This document shows positions 42,462-51,888 of a DNA stretch of 62,957 bases, one piece after another. The notes beneath the pieces are model-generated. The model ran no database searches. It was not told the DNA's origin and saw only the letters and a program-made list of their open reading frames with translations. The DNA is from Paraburkholderia nodosa DSM 21604 (lineage in GTDB: Bacteria > Pseudomonadota > Gammaproteobacteria > Burkholderiales > Burkholderiaceae): contig NZ_JAFA01000017.1 of NCBI RefSeq assembly GCF_000519185.1, forward strand, positions 1 to 62,957, given 5' to 3'. The translations under genes and the position numbers were made by a program. Each line of letters begins with the position of its first letter. The stretch's first letter is position 1.

Positions 42462-43448
42462 CTAGCGCAGATTCGCCTGGAAAAACGCGAGCACGCTTGC
42501 ATCGAACTGCTTATGAAACGCGACCCGGTCGAAACCGTGCTCATCCACGCAGATCTCCGGCACTCTCTTTTTCATCGGAGCGGGGCAGGGCGCGAGAAAG
42601 GCGAAATGCGCCGAATCGGGCACGAAGTGATAGTCGGGTATGCGAGGCAGCGTTTTGGCAAGCGCGGGCGCGTTGTGGGGCAATACGCCGTCGCCGCCAT
42701 ACTGCGAAGCCCACACCTGCATGGGCGCCGTCACGTTCTTCAGGTCGCTGGCGGCGGGGAATTCGTTGAGCGGATCGGCGAGCACGAATGCCTTGATGCG
42801 CGGGTCGACTGGCAGCGGCTGCGGGGGCGCCTCGCCACGCGCGATCTCGTCGCAGACCGGCGGCCTCGGGTCCGGGCACGGCACTTCGGCGTGCTTGAAG
42901 TCCGGCACGCCGCCCGCTAACACCAGACCCGTATAGCCGCCGCGCGAAAAGCCAAAGAAACCGATGCGTTGCGGGTCGATGTTCACGGCGTCGGGCGCGG
43001 CGCCCAGCATGTAATCGATCAGGCGTTTGATATCGGTCGGCCGCTCGACGAACACGGACAGATCGCCCGAGCGGCTCGGATCGGCGAACGAATCGCCGGG
43101 ATGGTTGATTGCGACCACAACGAAACCCGCATCGGCGAGCACTTCGGCAAGGTCATGGTGGCCCAGAAACGAGCCCGTATGGCCGTGCGAAATGACAATG
43201 AGCGGAAGTTTGTTGCCAACCGTCGGACAGTCGCGCCGCCCGTGCAGGATGTATGGGCCGAACGGCACGTCTTCCGCGGGCTCGGCGCATGGCGTCCACA
43301 CCATGGCTTTCAATGCCGGGCCGTTGGCGTCGGCGGGAATGTCGAGGCGCTTGAAGCCTGCCGCGTGTGCGACCGCGGTGAATAGGCACAGGAGCACGGT
43401 CAATATCGAAGCAGCGGCGTGCGGAAGTGTTTTGCGGGTTGTTGTCAT
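42462..43448 (-). CDS. Exported alpha/beta hydrolase, dienelactone-hydrolase-like
   Basis: The 328-residue protein has a Sec signal peptide (LTVLLCLFTAVAHA), so it is periplasmic. It has the oxyanion motif LIVISHGHTGS, the nucleophile elbow FFGFSRGGYTG, a probable acid in FVLADPLNEF and a catalytic His in VPDSAHFAFLAPC. The family contains platelet-activating-factor-acetylhydrolase-like and polyester-type hydrolases. It is followed upstream on the same strand by two small genes and ends 3 bases from the convergent IclR stop. The substrate is unknown. Confidence 0.85.
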   Translation of the reverse strand: MTTTRKTLPHAAASILTVLLCLFTAVAHAAGFKRLDIPADANGPALKAMVWTPCAEPAEDVPFGPYILHGRRDCPTVGNKLPLIVISHGHTGSFLGHHDLAEVLADAGFVVVAINHPGDSFADPSRSGDLSVFVERPTDIKRLIDYMLGAAPDAVNIDPQRIGFFGFSRGGYTGLVLAGGVPDFKHAEVPCPDPRPPVCDEIARGEAPPQPLPVDPRIKAFVLADPLNEFPAASDLKNVTAPMQVWASQYGGDGVLPHNAPALAKTLPRIPDYHFVPDSAHFAFLAPCPAPMKKRVPEICVDEHGFDRVAFHKQFDASVLAFFQANLR

Positions 43449-43471
43449 GGCGCTTCCGGGTGGGAGTGAAC

Positions 43472-43882
43472 TCAGTGCGCGGGCGTTCGGACCTTGCCGT
43501 CCACGAGCAAGTTGCGTTTGTCTTGCCTGACGTCGTATTCGACCGATTGCTCGCGCGTCACGGCGCCGTACGACAGGTCGTTCACGTAGACCTTGCCGTC
43601 CCTTAGTTCGACCGAATCGCCCTGTACCTGCGCGGACGCGTGTTCGCCCTGCAGCACGGCGCCAGCGCAATCCCGCGTGGTGAAGGTATGGACAGACGAG
43701 CTGGGCTTCGGCGGCTTGCCGTTCTGGTCGGGAAGAAAGAACTGCGGATACGAGGAGCCGGCGTGCGCGGCACTTTCCGCACTGCAAGGTGAGTCGTCCT
43801 GACTTCCTGCTGCGTGCGCGACTGCGCAACTGATCGCCCAGCCGAAAACCACTGCAATCGTCGGTACAAACCGGTTTTTCAT
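43472..43882 (-). CDS. Exported protein, unknown function
   Basis: The 136-residue protein has a signal peptide (VVFGWAISCAVAHA) and a short Cys-containing mature part with PQFFLPDQNGKPPKPSSSVHTFTTRDC and beta-rich repeats (GDSVELRDGKVYVNDLSYG). No family is recognised. It overlaps the upstream SnoaL-like gene by ATGA and is followed after 23 bases by the exported hydrolase, so the three form a probable operon. Confidence 0.65.
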   Translation of the reverse strand: MKNRFVPTIAVVFGWAISCAVAHAAGSQDDSPCSAESAAHAGSSYPQFFLPDQNGKPPKPSSSVHTFTTRDCAGAVLQGEHASAQVQGDSVELRDGKVYVNDLSYGAVTREQSVEYDVRQDKRNLLVDGKVRTPAH

Positions 43883-44322
43883 GACAGTTGCGCCTCGATC
43901 GCGGCCTTGTCGATGACCGACCAGACCTGCGCAATCTTCCCGTCGCGCCAGGCGTAGAAGACATTTTCCGAAAACGCGATTCGCCGGCCGTCGACAGGTA
44001 GGCCGAGAAAGACTTGTCGGGGCGTGCAATCGAAACGTAAGCGGCTGGCAACGAGCGGCGGCTCGGCGGCCAGCAGTTCGATTTCGAAGCGCAAGTCGGG
44101 AATGTCGCGAACGTCCTGCTCCAGCATGGCGCGATATCCCGCGAGGCCAAGCGGGCGGCCGTTGTGGATCGCGTCCTGAGCGACGAATTCCCCGAGCGAA
44201 GCCCAATCGCGCCGGTTCAGGCAGTCGATGTAGCGCCGGTAAAGAGTGCCGAGATCGTGTGCGTCCAATACGGCCTCCTGATCGGATGACGAAGCACACG
44301 CGATGGTAGACGAAAGCGGCAT
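43879..44322 (-). CDS. SnoaL/NTF2-like protein
   Basis: The 147-residue protein starts at ATG 44322, with GAGG about 8 bases upstream; a longer frame exists but would run into the acetyltransferase promoter. The NTF2-like cone fold pattern is visible: LYRRYIDCLNRRDWASLGEFVAQDAIHNG, then PDLRFEIELLAAE, then FYAWRDGKIAQVWSVIDKAAIEAQL. Relatives are ester cyclases, dehydratases or non-catalytic binding proteins. Its substrate is unknown. Confidence 0.85.
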   Translation of the reverse strand: MPLSSTIACASSSDQEAVLDAHDLGTLYRRYIDCLNRRDWASLGEFVAQDAIHNGRPLGLAGYRAMLEQDVRDIPDLRFEIELLAAEPPLVASRLRFDCTPRQVFLGLPVDGRRIAFSENVFYAWRDGKIAQVWSVIDKAAIEAQLS

Positions 44323-44434
44323 GAGGGGCCTCGAACGCGCCGTATGGGCATGCGGACTGTGCGCGCCTGGACCGTCGCGCCCTGGCACCCTCCTTGCGCA
44401 TGCAGGATGCGACGAGATCGGGAGGGCATGCGCA

Positions 44435-44920
44435 ATGAAAGACTTATCGGCACTCGCAGTGGTGCGAAGAGAGAACGCGTGCACGCTCGACGCCCGCATT
44501 CTGCTCGACGAGATGAGCGCCACGCTGGCGCTCTACCGTGGGGACAGCGTGCAGCCGCAGTTCTACCTGGGCGACCTGGGTTCGGCGCGCAGCGCCTTTG
44601 TCATGGCGCGCACCATGGATGGCCTCGCGATCGGCTGCGGCGCGCTGTGCCGCTTCTCGTTCGAGGTGGCCGAATTCCGCTGCCTCTACCGGCGGCCCGA
44701 ATGGCCGGGGACCGGCACGGCGATTCTTCGTTTTCTCGAGACGGTGGCGGCCGGGGCGGGCTATCGCAGCGTGATTCTTCAGGCGCGCGAAGCCAACCGG
44801 CGCGCGATCGCGTTCTATCAACGGCACGGTTACGGGCGGACCGAGCCGTTCGCGGATTGCGCCGGGCTGAGCGACGTGCGGTGCTTTGCGAAGGCGCTGT
44901 CGCTCCTGGCGGACGAATGA
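44435..44920 (+). CDS. GNAT-family N-acetyltransferase
   Basis: The 161-residue protein starts with ATG 44435 after GGGAGGG. The acetyl-CoA loop is degenerate (RRPEWPGTGTAILRFLE rather than R-x-x-G-x-G/A), while the later ILQAREANRRAIAFYQRHGYGRTEPFADC is typical of the GNAT C-terminal motif. It transfers an acetyl group to an amine of an unknown substrate. It is divergent from the SnoaL-like operon. Confidence 0.85.
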   Translation: MKDLSALAVVRRENACTLDARILLDEMSATLALYRGDSVQPQFYLGDLGSARSAFVMARTMDGLAIGCGALCRFSFEVAEFRCLYRRPEWPGTGTAILRFLETVAAGAGYRSVILQAREANRRAIAFYQRHGYGRTEPFADCAGLSDVRCFAKALSLLADE

Positions 44921-45034
44921 CGCGCTCGTGCCGCCCGCGCGACGAGCGGCACAGAGGTTGCGCAAATGTGGGGTTCGGGCGCGGGCAGCGGCCCACGCAC
45001 CGCCGCAACGATCGACGACGAGGGAAGCCTGCCG

Positions 45035-46384
45035 ATGCCGGAGGAAGCACTGTGGTTTTTTCTGATCGGCGTGCTGCTGATGTTCGTGGCGCTCGCGCGG
45101 GGTCCGATCGCGCGCCTGCCGCTTACGGGCGCGATGATCTATCTGGCCGTGGGCGTGATCGTCGGGCCGGGTGTGTTCGGCCTCGTGCACGCCGACCTCG
45201 CGCAGAACGTGCGCACGCTCACCGTGGTGGCGGAAGCCGGGCTCGTGATTTCGCTGTTTTCCGTCGGCATGCACCTGCGCGTGCGGCTGCGCGACCGGCT
45301 CTGGTGCTTGCCGCTGCGCCTGGGCGTGCTGGCCATGGCGCTCAGCGTCGGGCTGATGTACGCGTTTGGCGTGGCGTTGGGCGCGGCCACCGGCGTTGCC
45401 TTGTTTCTTGCCGCGGCGCTCGCGCCGACCGACCCGGTGCTCGCCAACGAGCTGCGCGTCCATGAGGCCGGCGACGCCGAGCCAGTGCGATTCGCGCTTT
45501 CGGGCGAAGGCGGCCTCAACGACGGCGCGGCGATGCCGTTCGCGCTGCTCGGTCTCGCGCTGTGCGGCGTGCACGGCACCGGCACGCAGAACGCGGCAGC
45601 ATTCGCCGCGTGGGTGGCATGGGGAATCGTGGGTGCGCTCCTCGTGGGCGCCGTGCTCGCCACGCTGTGCGTGCGGGTCGTGTTCCATTTGCGTACGCGT
45701 TACGGCGAAGCCGTGGGGCTCGACGGCTTTATCGCGATCGGCCTGATGTCCGTGACCTACGGCGTGGCGCTGCTGTTGCACGCATACGCGTTCGTGGCCG
45801 TATTCGCCGCGGGCGTGGCGCTGCGCCACGAGGAACTGCGCGCAACGGGCGAGCGCCGCCCGGCAGAAGCGCTCGAAAGCGTGCAGCTTGGCGAGCGTAC
45901 CGAAGTCGCGAAAGATCCACAGCGCGCGCACGCCTGGCTTGCCGAAGGCATGACGGGATTCACGCTGGAAATCGAGCGGCTGGCCGAGTTCTCGGTACTG
46001 CTGATCATCGGCTGTGTGATTTCCGCGCATTGGCGCGAGATGCTCGACCTGCGCGCGGTGCTGTGCGCACTGGTGCTGGTGTTCGTTGCGCGGCCATTGG
46101 CCGTGTTCGCGGCAATGGCGGGCTCGCACGCGGACGCGCCGCAGCGCGCCCTGATGGCATGGATGGGCATACGCGGCGTGGGCGCGTTCTATTACGCGGT
46201 GTGGGGGATCGACCAGGCCGGCGACGTGCTGCGGCCCGTGCTGCCTGCGGCACTCGATGCGATCGTGCTGTCCGTCGTGCTGCACGGCGCGACGGCGGGC
46301 TATGTACTCGAGCGCTATTACCGGCGCCAGGAAGCGCTCGCGGCAGCGGAGCGCCGCGTGCGCGCGAGGGAAGCATTCGACTAG
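45035..46384 (+). CDS. Cation:proton antiporter, CPA1 (NhaP-type)
   Basis: The 449-residue protein has 10 or more membrane helices. The ATG at 45035 follows GAGGGAAG; an upstream in-frame ATG at 44966 would add an implausible soluble N-terminus. Family residues include the ALAPTDPVLANELR motif, the NDGAAMPF stretch for ion coordination and GIRGVGAFYYAVWG near the end. It exchanges Na+ or K+ for H+ across the inner membrane and helps with pH and salt stress. Its 3' end abuts a truncated CBS-domain gene on the opposite strand. Confidence 0.9.
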   Translation: MPEEALWFFLIGVLLMFVALARGPIARLPLTGAMIYLAVGVIVGPGVFGLVHADLAQNVRTLTVVAEAGLVISLFSVGMHLRVRLRDRLWCLPLRLGVLAMALSVGLMYAFGVALGAATGVALFLAAALAPTDPVLANELRVHEAGDAEPVRFALSGEGGLNDGAAMPFALLGLALCGVHGTGTQNAAAFAAWVAWGIVGALLVGAVLATLCVRVVFHLRTRYGEAVGLDGFIAIGLMSVTYGVALLLHAYAFVAVFAAGVALRHEELRATGERRPAEALESVQLGERTEVAKDPQRAHAWLAEGMTGFTLEIERLAEFSVLLIIGCVISAHWREMLDLRAVLCALVLVFVARPLAVFAAMAGSHADAPQRALMAWMGIRGVGAFYYAVWGIDQAGDVLRPVLPAALDAIVLSVVLHGATAGYVLERYYRRQEALAAAERRVRAREAFD

Positions 46385-46411
46385 CCGGCGGGTGACGCGG
46401 CAGGCATCGAC

Positions 46412-46745
46412 GTAGACCTGAGCCGTGCCGCATCCAGCGTCACGGCAGGTCGCCACGTGCGAGACCGTTTCCTCGCCCGTGCAGCCCTGGGCGAGCCCGC
46501 GCATGGCGAGGTCGCGGTCGGTCACCATGCCCACGATCTGGTCGCCGTCGCATACCGGCGGCGCACCGATGTCATGGTCGCGCATGAGTTCGGCGGCGTG
46601 CCGGATCGTCGTGTCAGGCGCGATATGGACGACCTCGCGTGACATCACTTCGCGAACCGGGTCGTCCGGTTGCGGCGGCGGCAGTGGCGGGCGTTGCGGG
46701 TCGTCCAGCGGATCGGGCGGCGGCAAGTGAAACGACGTCGTGAAG
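46412..46745 (-). pseudogene. Truncated CBS-domain protein gene
   Basis: The minus strand encodes a Pro-rich lead-in (PPLPPPQPDDP) and a good first CBS motif (VREVMSREVVHIAPDTTIRHAAELMRDH and GAPPVCDGDQIVGMVTDRDLAMRGLAQG). After VSHVAT the match ends in CRDAGCGTAQVYVDA. The second CBS domain and a stop codon are missing: the frame then runs, without a stop, antisense through the antiporter gene to 44444. No convincing ATG or ribosome site is present either. It appears to have lost its 3' part when the antiporter side arrived. Confidence 0.65.
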
Positions 46746-46821
46746 GCGGTGCGCTCGCGAAAAGCCGGCTCGGGCACAGCCGGTGCGCATACGCCGGGAG
46801 ACACTTTCAAAGGAGCCGGCA

Positions 46822-46983
46822 ATGCTTTACTACGCGATCGTTTTCTTCGTGATAGCCATCATCGCGGCTGTCTTCGGGTTCGGCGGGATTGCGGTGGGTG
46901 CTGCGAGCATCGCCAAGATTCTGTTCTTCATCTTCGTGATTCTCTTTCTGGCGAGCTTGTTGTTTGGCATCACGAGGCGGTAA
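46822..46983 (+). CDS. DUF1328 small membrane protein
   Basis: The 53-residue protein starts with ATG 46822 after AAAGGAG. Two short helices (AIVFFVIAIIAAVFGFGGIA and AASIAKILFFIFVILFLASL) are typical of DUF1328/YtjA proteins. They are stress-linked small membrane proteins of unknown activity. The family length is 50-60 residues, so it is complete. Confidence 0.9.
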   Translation: MLYYAIVFFVIAIIAAVFGFGGIAVGAASIAKILFFIFVILFLASLLFGITRR

Positions 46984-47109
46984 TCATTCTCCGGCGTCGG
47001 TCAAGGCGCACCGCTTCATCTGGGCATGAACGATGCGCGCGCCGGGGAAGGAATGAGATGGATCGAGAGGGGCAGGTTGGTTGGCAGGAAATTCAGGAGT
47101 CCAACGATC

Positions 47110-47397
47110 ATGAACATTTCCTTTCCAGAAGGCCCGGTCGGGTACGACACGGAAGAATTCGCGCTAACCTTTGTCGCGGTGGCGGATTCCGTCGCTGTGG
47201 ACTGTGCCATTACGGCTGAAGCGCTGGAAGATCGCTTCGGCGCGAGATCGCTGCGCGAGCCCGACCTGCGTCAGGCGTTCCAGCGTAACCGCGCCGCGAT
47301 CGAATCGGCGGCCGCCCGGCTCATCGAGGAGACGGACGGCAAGCCGGTGATGCTTCACAGCGGCTATTTGCGCATGTACGGCACCGGCAGGCACTAA
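47110..47397 (+). CDS. DUF1488 family protein
   Basis: The 95-residue protein starts with ATG 47110, chosen because AGGAG lies 10 bases upstream and the family N-terminus (MNISFPEG) begins here. It matches DUF1488: VAVDCAITAEALEDRFG and FQRNRAAIESAAARLIE. The function is unknown. It is convergent with transketolase, and the two coding regions are adjacent (47397/47398). Confidence 0.85.
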   Translation: MNISFPEGPVGYDTEEFALTFVAVADSVAVDCAITAEALEDRFGARSLREPDLRQAFQRNRAAIESAAARLIEETDGKPVMLHSGYLRMYGTGRH

Positions 47398-49515
47398 CTA
47401 CTCACCCGCGCCTGCCTTGCAGCGCGCAATCTGCTTCTTTGCTTCTTCGACCACGCGCTCCGGCGTGAAGCCGAATTTGGTCTTCAGCGCCTTGAACGGC
47501 GCGGAAGCGCCGAACGTGTGCATCACGATCTGCGAGCCCAAGCGGCCGACGTAGCGGTCCCAGCCGAGCGTCGCCGCCTGCTCCACGGCCACGCGTGCAT
47601 GGATGTGCGGCGGCAGTACCGACTCCCGGTACGCCTCGTCCTCCTGTTCGAACAGGTCCCACGAAGGCATCGAGACCACGCGTGCCGCGATCCCCTCCTG
47701 TTTCAGCGTCTCATAGGCGGAAATGCATAGCGAAACCTCGCTGCCCGTAGCGAGCAGCAGGACCTCGGGCTGCTTGCCATCGGGCGCGTCGGCGAGCACG
47801 TATGCGCCGCGCCTCACGCCTTGCGCACTCGCGTATTTCGTGCGGTCGATCGTGGGCAGTGGCTGGCGCGTCACCACCATGCAGGCCGGTTCGTGCGGCC
47901 GCGTGAGGGCCACGCGCCATGCCTGTGCGACTTCGTTGGCGTCGGCAGGGCGCAGCGTGAGCAGGCCTGGCACGCTGCGCAGCGCGGCGAGCTGCTCGAT
48001 CGGCTGGTGCGTCGGCCCGTCCTCGCCCAGGCCGATCGAATCGTGCGTGAACACGTAGACCACGGGCAACTCCATGATCGCGGCGAGCCGGATGGGCGGC
48101 TTCATGTAGTCGCTGAAAATGAGGAACGTCGACGCGAACGGCCGCAAGCCCGAAAGCGCGAGGCCATTGGAGACTGCGCCCATGCCGTGCTCGCGAATGC
48201 CGAAGTGCAGGTTGCGCCCGTCGTAGTGATCGCGCTCGAAGCTGCCCGCGCCTTCGAACTTGAGATTGGTCTTGGTCGAGGGCGAGAGGTCGGCGGCACC
48301 GCCGATCATCCACGGCACGCGTTGCGCAATGGCGTTGAGCACCTTGCCCGACGACTCGCGCGTCGCGAGGCCTTTTTCGTCGGCTTCGAAGGTGGGAATG
48401 TCGGCGTCCCAGCCCTCGGGCAGCTTGCCTTCGAGCATCAAGCTCAGGTCCTTCGCTAGCTCGGGATAGCGCTTCGCGTAGTCGTCGTAGCGTTGCTTCC
48501 ATGCTTCGTGATCCGCCTTGCCGCGCGCGCCCATGCCCTGCGCGAAACGTTCGTACACGCCATCGGGTACGAGAAACTGCGCGTCTTCCGGCCAGCCGTA
48601 TGCGCGCTTGGCGAGCCGCACTTCTTCTTCGCCCAGCGCCTCGCCGTGCGCCGCCGCCGTGTCCTGCCGGTTCGGCGCGCCCCAGCCGATGATGCTCTTT
48701 ACCACGATGAGCGTCGGCTTGTCGGTCACGGCCTGGGCTTTTTCGATGGCGGCTTCGATGGCTTTCGTGTCGTTGGCGTCGTCCACGTGCAGCGTGTTCC
48801 AGTGGTAGCCGCGAAAGCGCGCTTCGACGTCGTCGCTATAGGCGAGATCGGTGTGGCCCTCGATCGTGATGCGGTTGCTGTCGTAGAACCAGATCAGATT
48901 CGACAGACCCAGATGGCCCGCGAGCGAAGCCGCTTCGTGCGAGACGCCTTCCATCATGTCGCCGTCGCCGCACACCGCATAGACGCGGTAGTCGAAGATT
49001 CTGGCGTCGGCGCGATTGAAGTGCTGCTCGAACCAGCGCCCGGCCATGGCCATGCCCACGCTGTTGCCGAGCCCCTGGCCGAGCGGCCCGGTGGTCGTCT
49101 CGACGCCCGTCGTCATGCGAAATTCCGGGTGCCCCGGCGTCACGCTGTCGATCTGGCGAAAGTGTTTGATATCGTCGAGTGAGACCGCGGGCTTGCCAGT
49201 GAGCTTGCCTTTCTCGTCTATGGCTTGCACGCCCGTGAGGTGCAGCAGCGAGTAGAGCAGCATGGAAGCGTGGCCGTTCGAGAGCACGAAGCGGTCGCGA
49301 TTGGGCCATAGCGGCGCGGCAGGGTCGTAACGCAGATGATGCTGCCAGATCTGGTACGCGAGCGGCGCGAGCGCCATGGGCGTGCCGGGGTGGCCGGAAT
49401 TGGCCTTTTGCACGGCGTCCATCGACAAGGTGCGGATCGTGTCGATGGCGAGACGGTCGAGATCGGATGGGTCGGCTTTCGTGGGCCTGGCATTCGACGA
49501 TGAATTCGATGACAT
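47398..49515 (-). CDS. tkt: Transketolase
   Basis: The 705-residue thiamin-diphosphate enzyme transfers two-carbon units in the pentose phosphate pathway. Landmarks: AVQKANSGHPGTPMALAPLA (invariant HPG), TPP-binding GDGDMMEGVSHEAASLAG, and the active-site HDSIGLGEDGPTHQP loop. Its N-terminal Ser/Asn-rich extension is about 15 residues longer than in E. coli. ATG 49515 has GAGGAG upstream. It is often next to gapA in this group, but here it is alone, so it may be a second copy. Confidence 0.96.
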   Translation of the reverse strand: MSSNSSSNARPTKADPSDLDRLAIDTIRTLSMDAVQKANSGHPGTPMALAPLAYQIWQHHLRYDPAAPLWPNRDRFVLSNGHASMLLYSLLHLTGVQAIDEKGKLTGKPAVSLDDIKHFRQIDSVTPGHPEFRMTTGVETTTGPLGQGLGNSVGMAMAGRWFEQHFNRADARIFDYRVYAVCGDGDMMEGVSHEAASLAGHLGLSNLIWFYDSNRITIEGHTDLAYSDDVEARFRGYHWNTLHVDDANDTKAIEAAIEKAQAVTDKPTLIVVKSIIGWGAPNRQDTAAAHGEALGEEEVRLAKRAYGWPEDAQFLVPDGVYERFAQGMGARGKADHEAWKQRYDDYAKRYPELAKDLSLMLEGKLPEGWDADIPTFEADEKGLATRESSGKVLNAIAQRVPWMIGGAADLSPSTKTNLKFEGAGSFERDHYDGRNLHFGIREHGMGAVSNGLALSGLRPFASTFLIFSDYMKPPIRLAAIMELPVVYVFTHDSIGLGEDGPTHQPIEQLAALRSVPGLLTLRPADANEVAQAWRVALTRPHEPACMVVTRQPLPTIDRTKYASAQGVRRGAYVLADAPDGKQPEVLLLATGSEVSLCISAYETLKQEGIAARVVSMPSWDLFEQEDEAYRESVLPPHIHARVAVEQAATLGWDRYVGRLGSQIVMHTFGASAPFKALKTKFGFTPERVVEEAKKQIARCKAGAGE

Positions 49516-49677
49516 GAGCTGGGACTCCTCGGCAAGGGCGCGCGGCAAGCGGGCGGCGGTTCGCAAACAGGGCGATGCGCAAATGCGGTGCCGGCCCCCG
49601 CACCGCATTCGATGCCAGACAGGCATAGGCATTGCGGATTGACACTATCACGTCTTCCCGTTTCGAATACTGAGCCG

Positions 49678-50016
49678 ATGCATCGAAAACTGCACCACAA
49701 GATCGCTGTCGTGACCGGCGCGGGCGCGGGCCGCGCCGTTGCTGAAGCCTTCGCGCGCGCGGGCTACGACGTCGCGCTGCTTTCGCGCGAACCCGAGCGG
49801 CTCGCGCGCGCCGCCGCGCGGTTACAGGCCGCTTACAGCGGTGTGTGCGCGCTCGCGGTGCCCACCGACGTGGCTGACGCACAGGCCGTCGAAGCGGCAG
49901 CAGCGCGCGTGGAGCGCGAACTGGGCGAAACCGCCGTGTGGGTGAACGTCGCCATGGCGACCATTTTCGCGCCGCTCTCGTCGATCTCGCCGCGCGACTT
50001 CGAGCGCGCGACCCAC
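49678..50016 (+). pseudogene. SDR gene, truncated, with damaged cofactor loop
   Basis: About 110 codons match the N-terminal half of an SDR (IAVVTGAGAG, then RAVAEAFARAGYDVALLSREPERLARAA, VWVNVAMATIFAPLSSISPRDFERATH). The glycine loop is shortened: GAGAG runs straight into RAVAEAF, whereas relatives have two more residues (VG or IG). Homology ends abruptly at about 50016; the catalytic Ser, Tyr and Lys are absent. The frame then runs on to 50187 in unrelated sequence. It is divergent from tkt and upstream of trehalase. Confidence 0.75.
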
Positions 50017-50183
50017 CTAGTCACGCCGCAGTTGCTTCGGTGTACGAAATCATGCGATGCTCTCGTTGCCCGGGAAACGGCGATGCCATCGTGCATCCAG
50101 CCGGATCCGCACGCCGCAGACAAACGGCGTGAACGGGTCGGTGCGAGGAGACCAGCGAAGTGCCCCAACACCAAGGAGGCAAC

Positions 50184-51878
50184 ATGAGCACGCAGCTGCA
50201 ATCTCGCACCCACGCCGCATCGCCAAACGATGCGCATCGCATTCAAGCAAGCTTACAGTCACTCCCGCCCCGAAAGTCGCCGCAGCGATCTCGCACTGCG
50301 ATCAGTGCGGCCAGTGTCGTCACGCTTTTGCTTGCCTGCGCAAACTGTTTCGCCGACACGCAGGTGGGCGCGCCGCTGCCGCCTGCACCCGATATTCTGT
50401 ATGGCGATCTGTTCGTGGCAGTGCAGACCGCGCAGATCTTCTCCGACCAGAAGACCTTCGTCGATTCGACGCCGAACACGGACCCCGCAACCATCGTTCA
50501 GCTCTACGAAGCGCAGAAGAACCAACCCGGCTTCTCGTTGCTGAATTTCGTAAATCAATACTTCACGCCGCCGCCGGACCAGAGCATCACGCCGCCGGCG
50601 GGGCAGACCCTGCGCCAGCATATCGACTGGCTCTGGACCGGGCTCACGCGCACGACCACGTCGGCGCCCGACAACAGCTCGCTCGTGCCGCTGCCGAAGC
50701 CCTATGTCGTGCCGGGCGGGCGCTTCCGTGAGGGCTATTACTGGGACACGTACTTCACGATGCTCGGGCTCCAGGAGTCGGGCCATGAAGATCTCGTCGA
50801 CGACATGCTCGACAACTTCGCGTACATGATCAACACCTTCGGCCATATTCCGAACGGCAACCGCACTTATTACTTGAGCCGCTCGCAACCGCCGTTCTAT
50901 TCGTACATGGTGGAACTCGCGGCGCAAAAGGAAGGCAACAGCGTGTATCAGAAGTACCTGCCCGCGCTGCGCAAGGAGTACGCGTACTGGATGCAGGGGG
51001 CGAGCAGCACGCCGCGCGGGCAGGCCACGCGCAACGTGGTCGTGCTGCGCGACGGCACCGTGCTCAACCGCTACTGGGACGAACTCGACACGCCGCGCGA
51101 CGAGTCGTATATCGAAGACGTGCAGACCGCGCAGCAGGCCACGGGCCGCCCCGCGAACGAGGTCTACCGCGACCTGCGCGCCACGGCCGAAAGCGGCTGG
51201 GATTTCAGCTCGCGCTGGTTCGGCGACAACCAGAACCTCTGGACCGTGCGTACCACGTCGATCATTCCGGTCGACCTGAATAGCCTCCTGTTCCATCTGG
51301 AGACGACGATCGTGCGCGCCTGCACGGTCGCGCGCGATTTCGGCTGCGTGGGACAGTTCGCCGGCTACGCCGCGCGCCGTGCCGAAGGCATCAACCGTTA
51401 CCTCTGGAACAACAAGGGCTACTACGGCGACTATGACTGGCAGCTCGGCAAGTCGCGCGACAACCAGACGCCCGCGATGATGTATCCGATGATGGCGGGC
51501 GTGGCGTGGCCTGAGCGCGCGAAGAAGACGGCGCAGACCATGCAAAGCGTGCTGCTGCAGCAGGGCGGCCTCGCCACGTCGACCTACAACACCGGCCAGC
51601 AATGGGATGCGCCGAACGGCTGGGCGCCGCTGCACTGGATCGCCATCCAGGGACTCAAGCAATACGGACACAGCGATCTAGCGCAGCCAGTCGGCACGCG
51701 TTTTCTCGCCGACGTCGAGAACGTCTATAACACGCAGCAAAAACTCGTCGAGAAATATATCGTCGAGGGCGCGGGCGAAGGCGGCGGTGGGGGCGGCGAA
51801 TACCCGTTGCAGGATGGCTTTGGCTGGACCAACGGCGTGACGCTGATGCTGCTCGATATGTACGGGGGCGGGCAGTAG
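50184..51878 (+). CDS. treA: Periplasmic alpha,alpha-trehalase (GH37)
   Basis: The 564-residue protein hydrolyses trehalose to two glucose molecules in the periplasm. ATG 50184 follows AAGGAGGC. The N-terminal 65 residues include a hydrophobic export segment (AASVVTLLLACANCFA). The two trehalase signatures are present: PGGRFREGYYWDTYF and QWDAPNGWAPLHW. The length equals E. coli TreA. A Gly-rich loop, GEGGGGGGEYP, near the C-terminus is typical. It allows use of external trehalose as carbon or during osmotic change. Confidence 0.95.
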   Translation: MSTQLQSRTHAASPNDAHRIQASLQSLPPRKSPQRSRTAISAASVVTLLLACANCFADTQVGAPLPPAPDILYGDLFVAVQTAQIFSDQKTFVDSTPNTDPATIVQLYEAQKNQPGFSLLNFVNQYFTPPPDQSITPPAGQTLRQHIDWLWTGLTRTTTSAPDNSSLVPLPKPYVVPGGRFREGYYWDTYFTMLGLQESGHEDLVDDMLDNFAYMINTFGHIPNGNRTYYLSRSQPPFYSYMVELAAQKEGNSVYQKYLPALRKEYAYWMQGASSTPRGQATRNVVVLRDGTVLNRYWDELDTPRDESYIEDVQTAQQATGRPANEVYRDLRATAESGWDFSSRWFGDNQNLWTVRTTSIIPVDLNSLLFHLETTIVRACTVARDFGCVGQFAGYAARRAEGINRYLWNNKGYYGDYDWQLGKSRDNQTPAMMYPMMAGVAWPERAKKTAQTMQSVLLQQGGLATSTYNTGQQWDAPNGWAPLHWIAIQGLKQYGHSDLAQPVGTRFLADVENVYNTQQKLVEKYIVEGAGEGGGGGGEYPLQDGFGWTNGVTLMLLDMYGGGQ

Positions 51879-51888
51879 GTGTGAGAGC

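Noticed and set aside
44444..46822. A 792-codon open frame antisense to the antiporter
   Set aside because: Only its first 130 codons look like a CBS protein; the rest has the composition of an antisense shadow in high-GC DNA.
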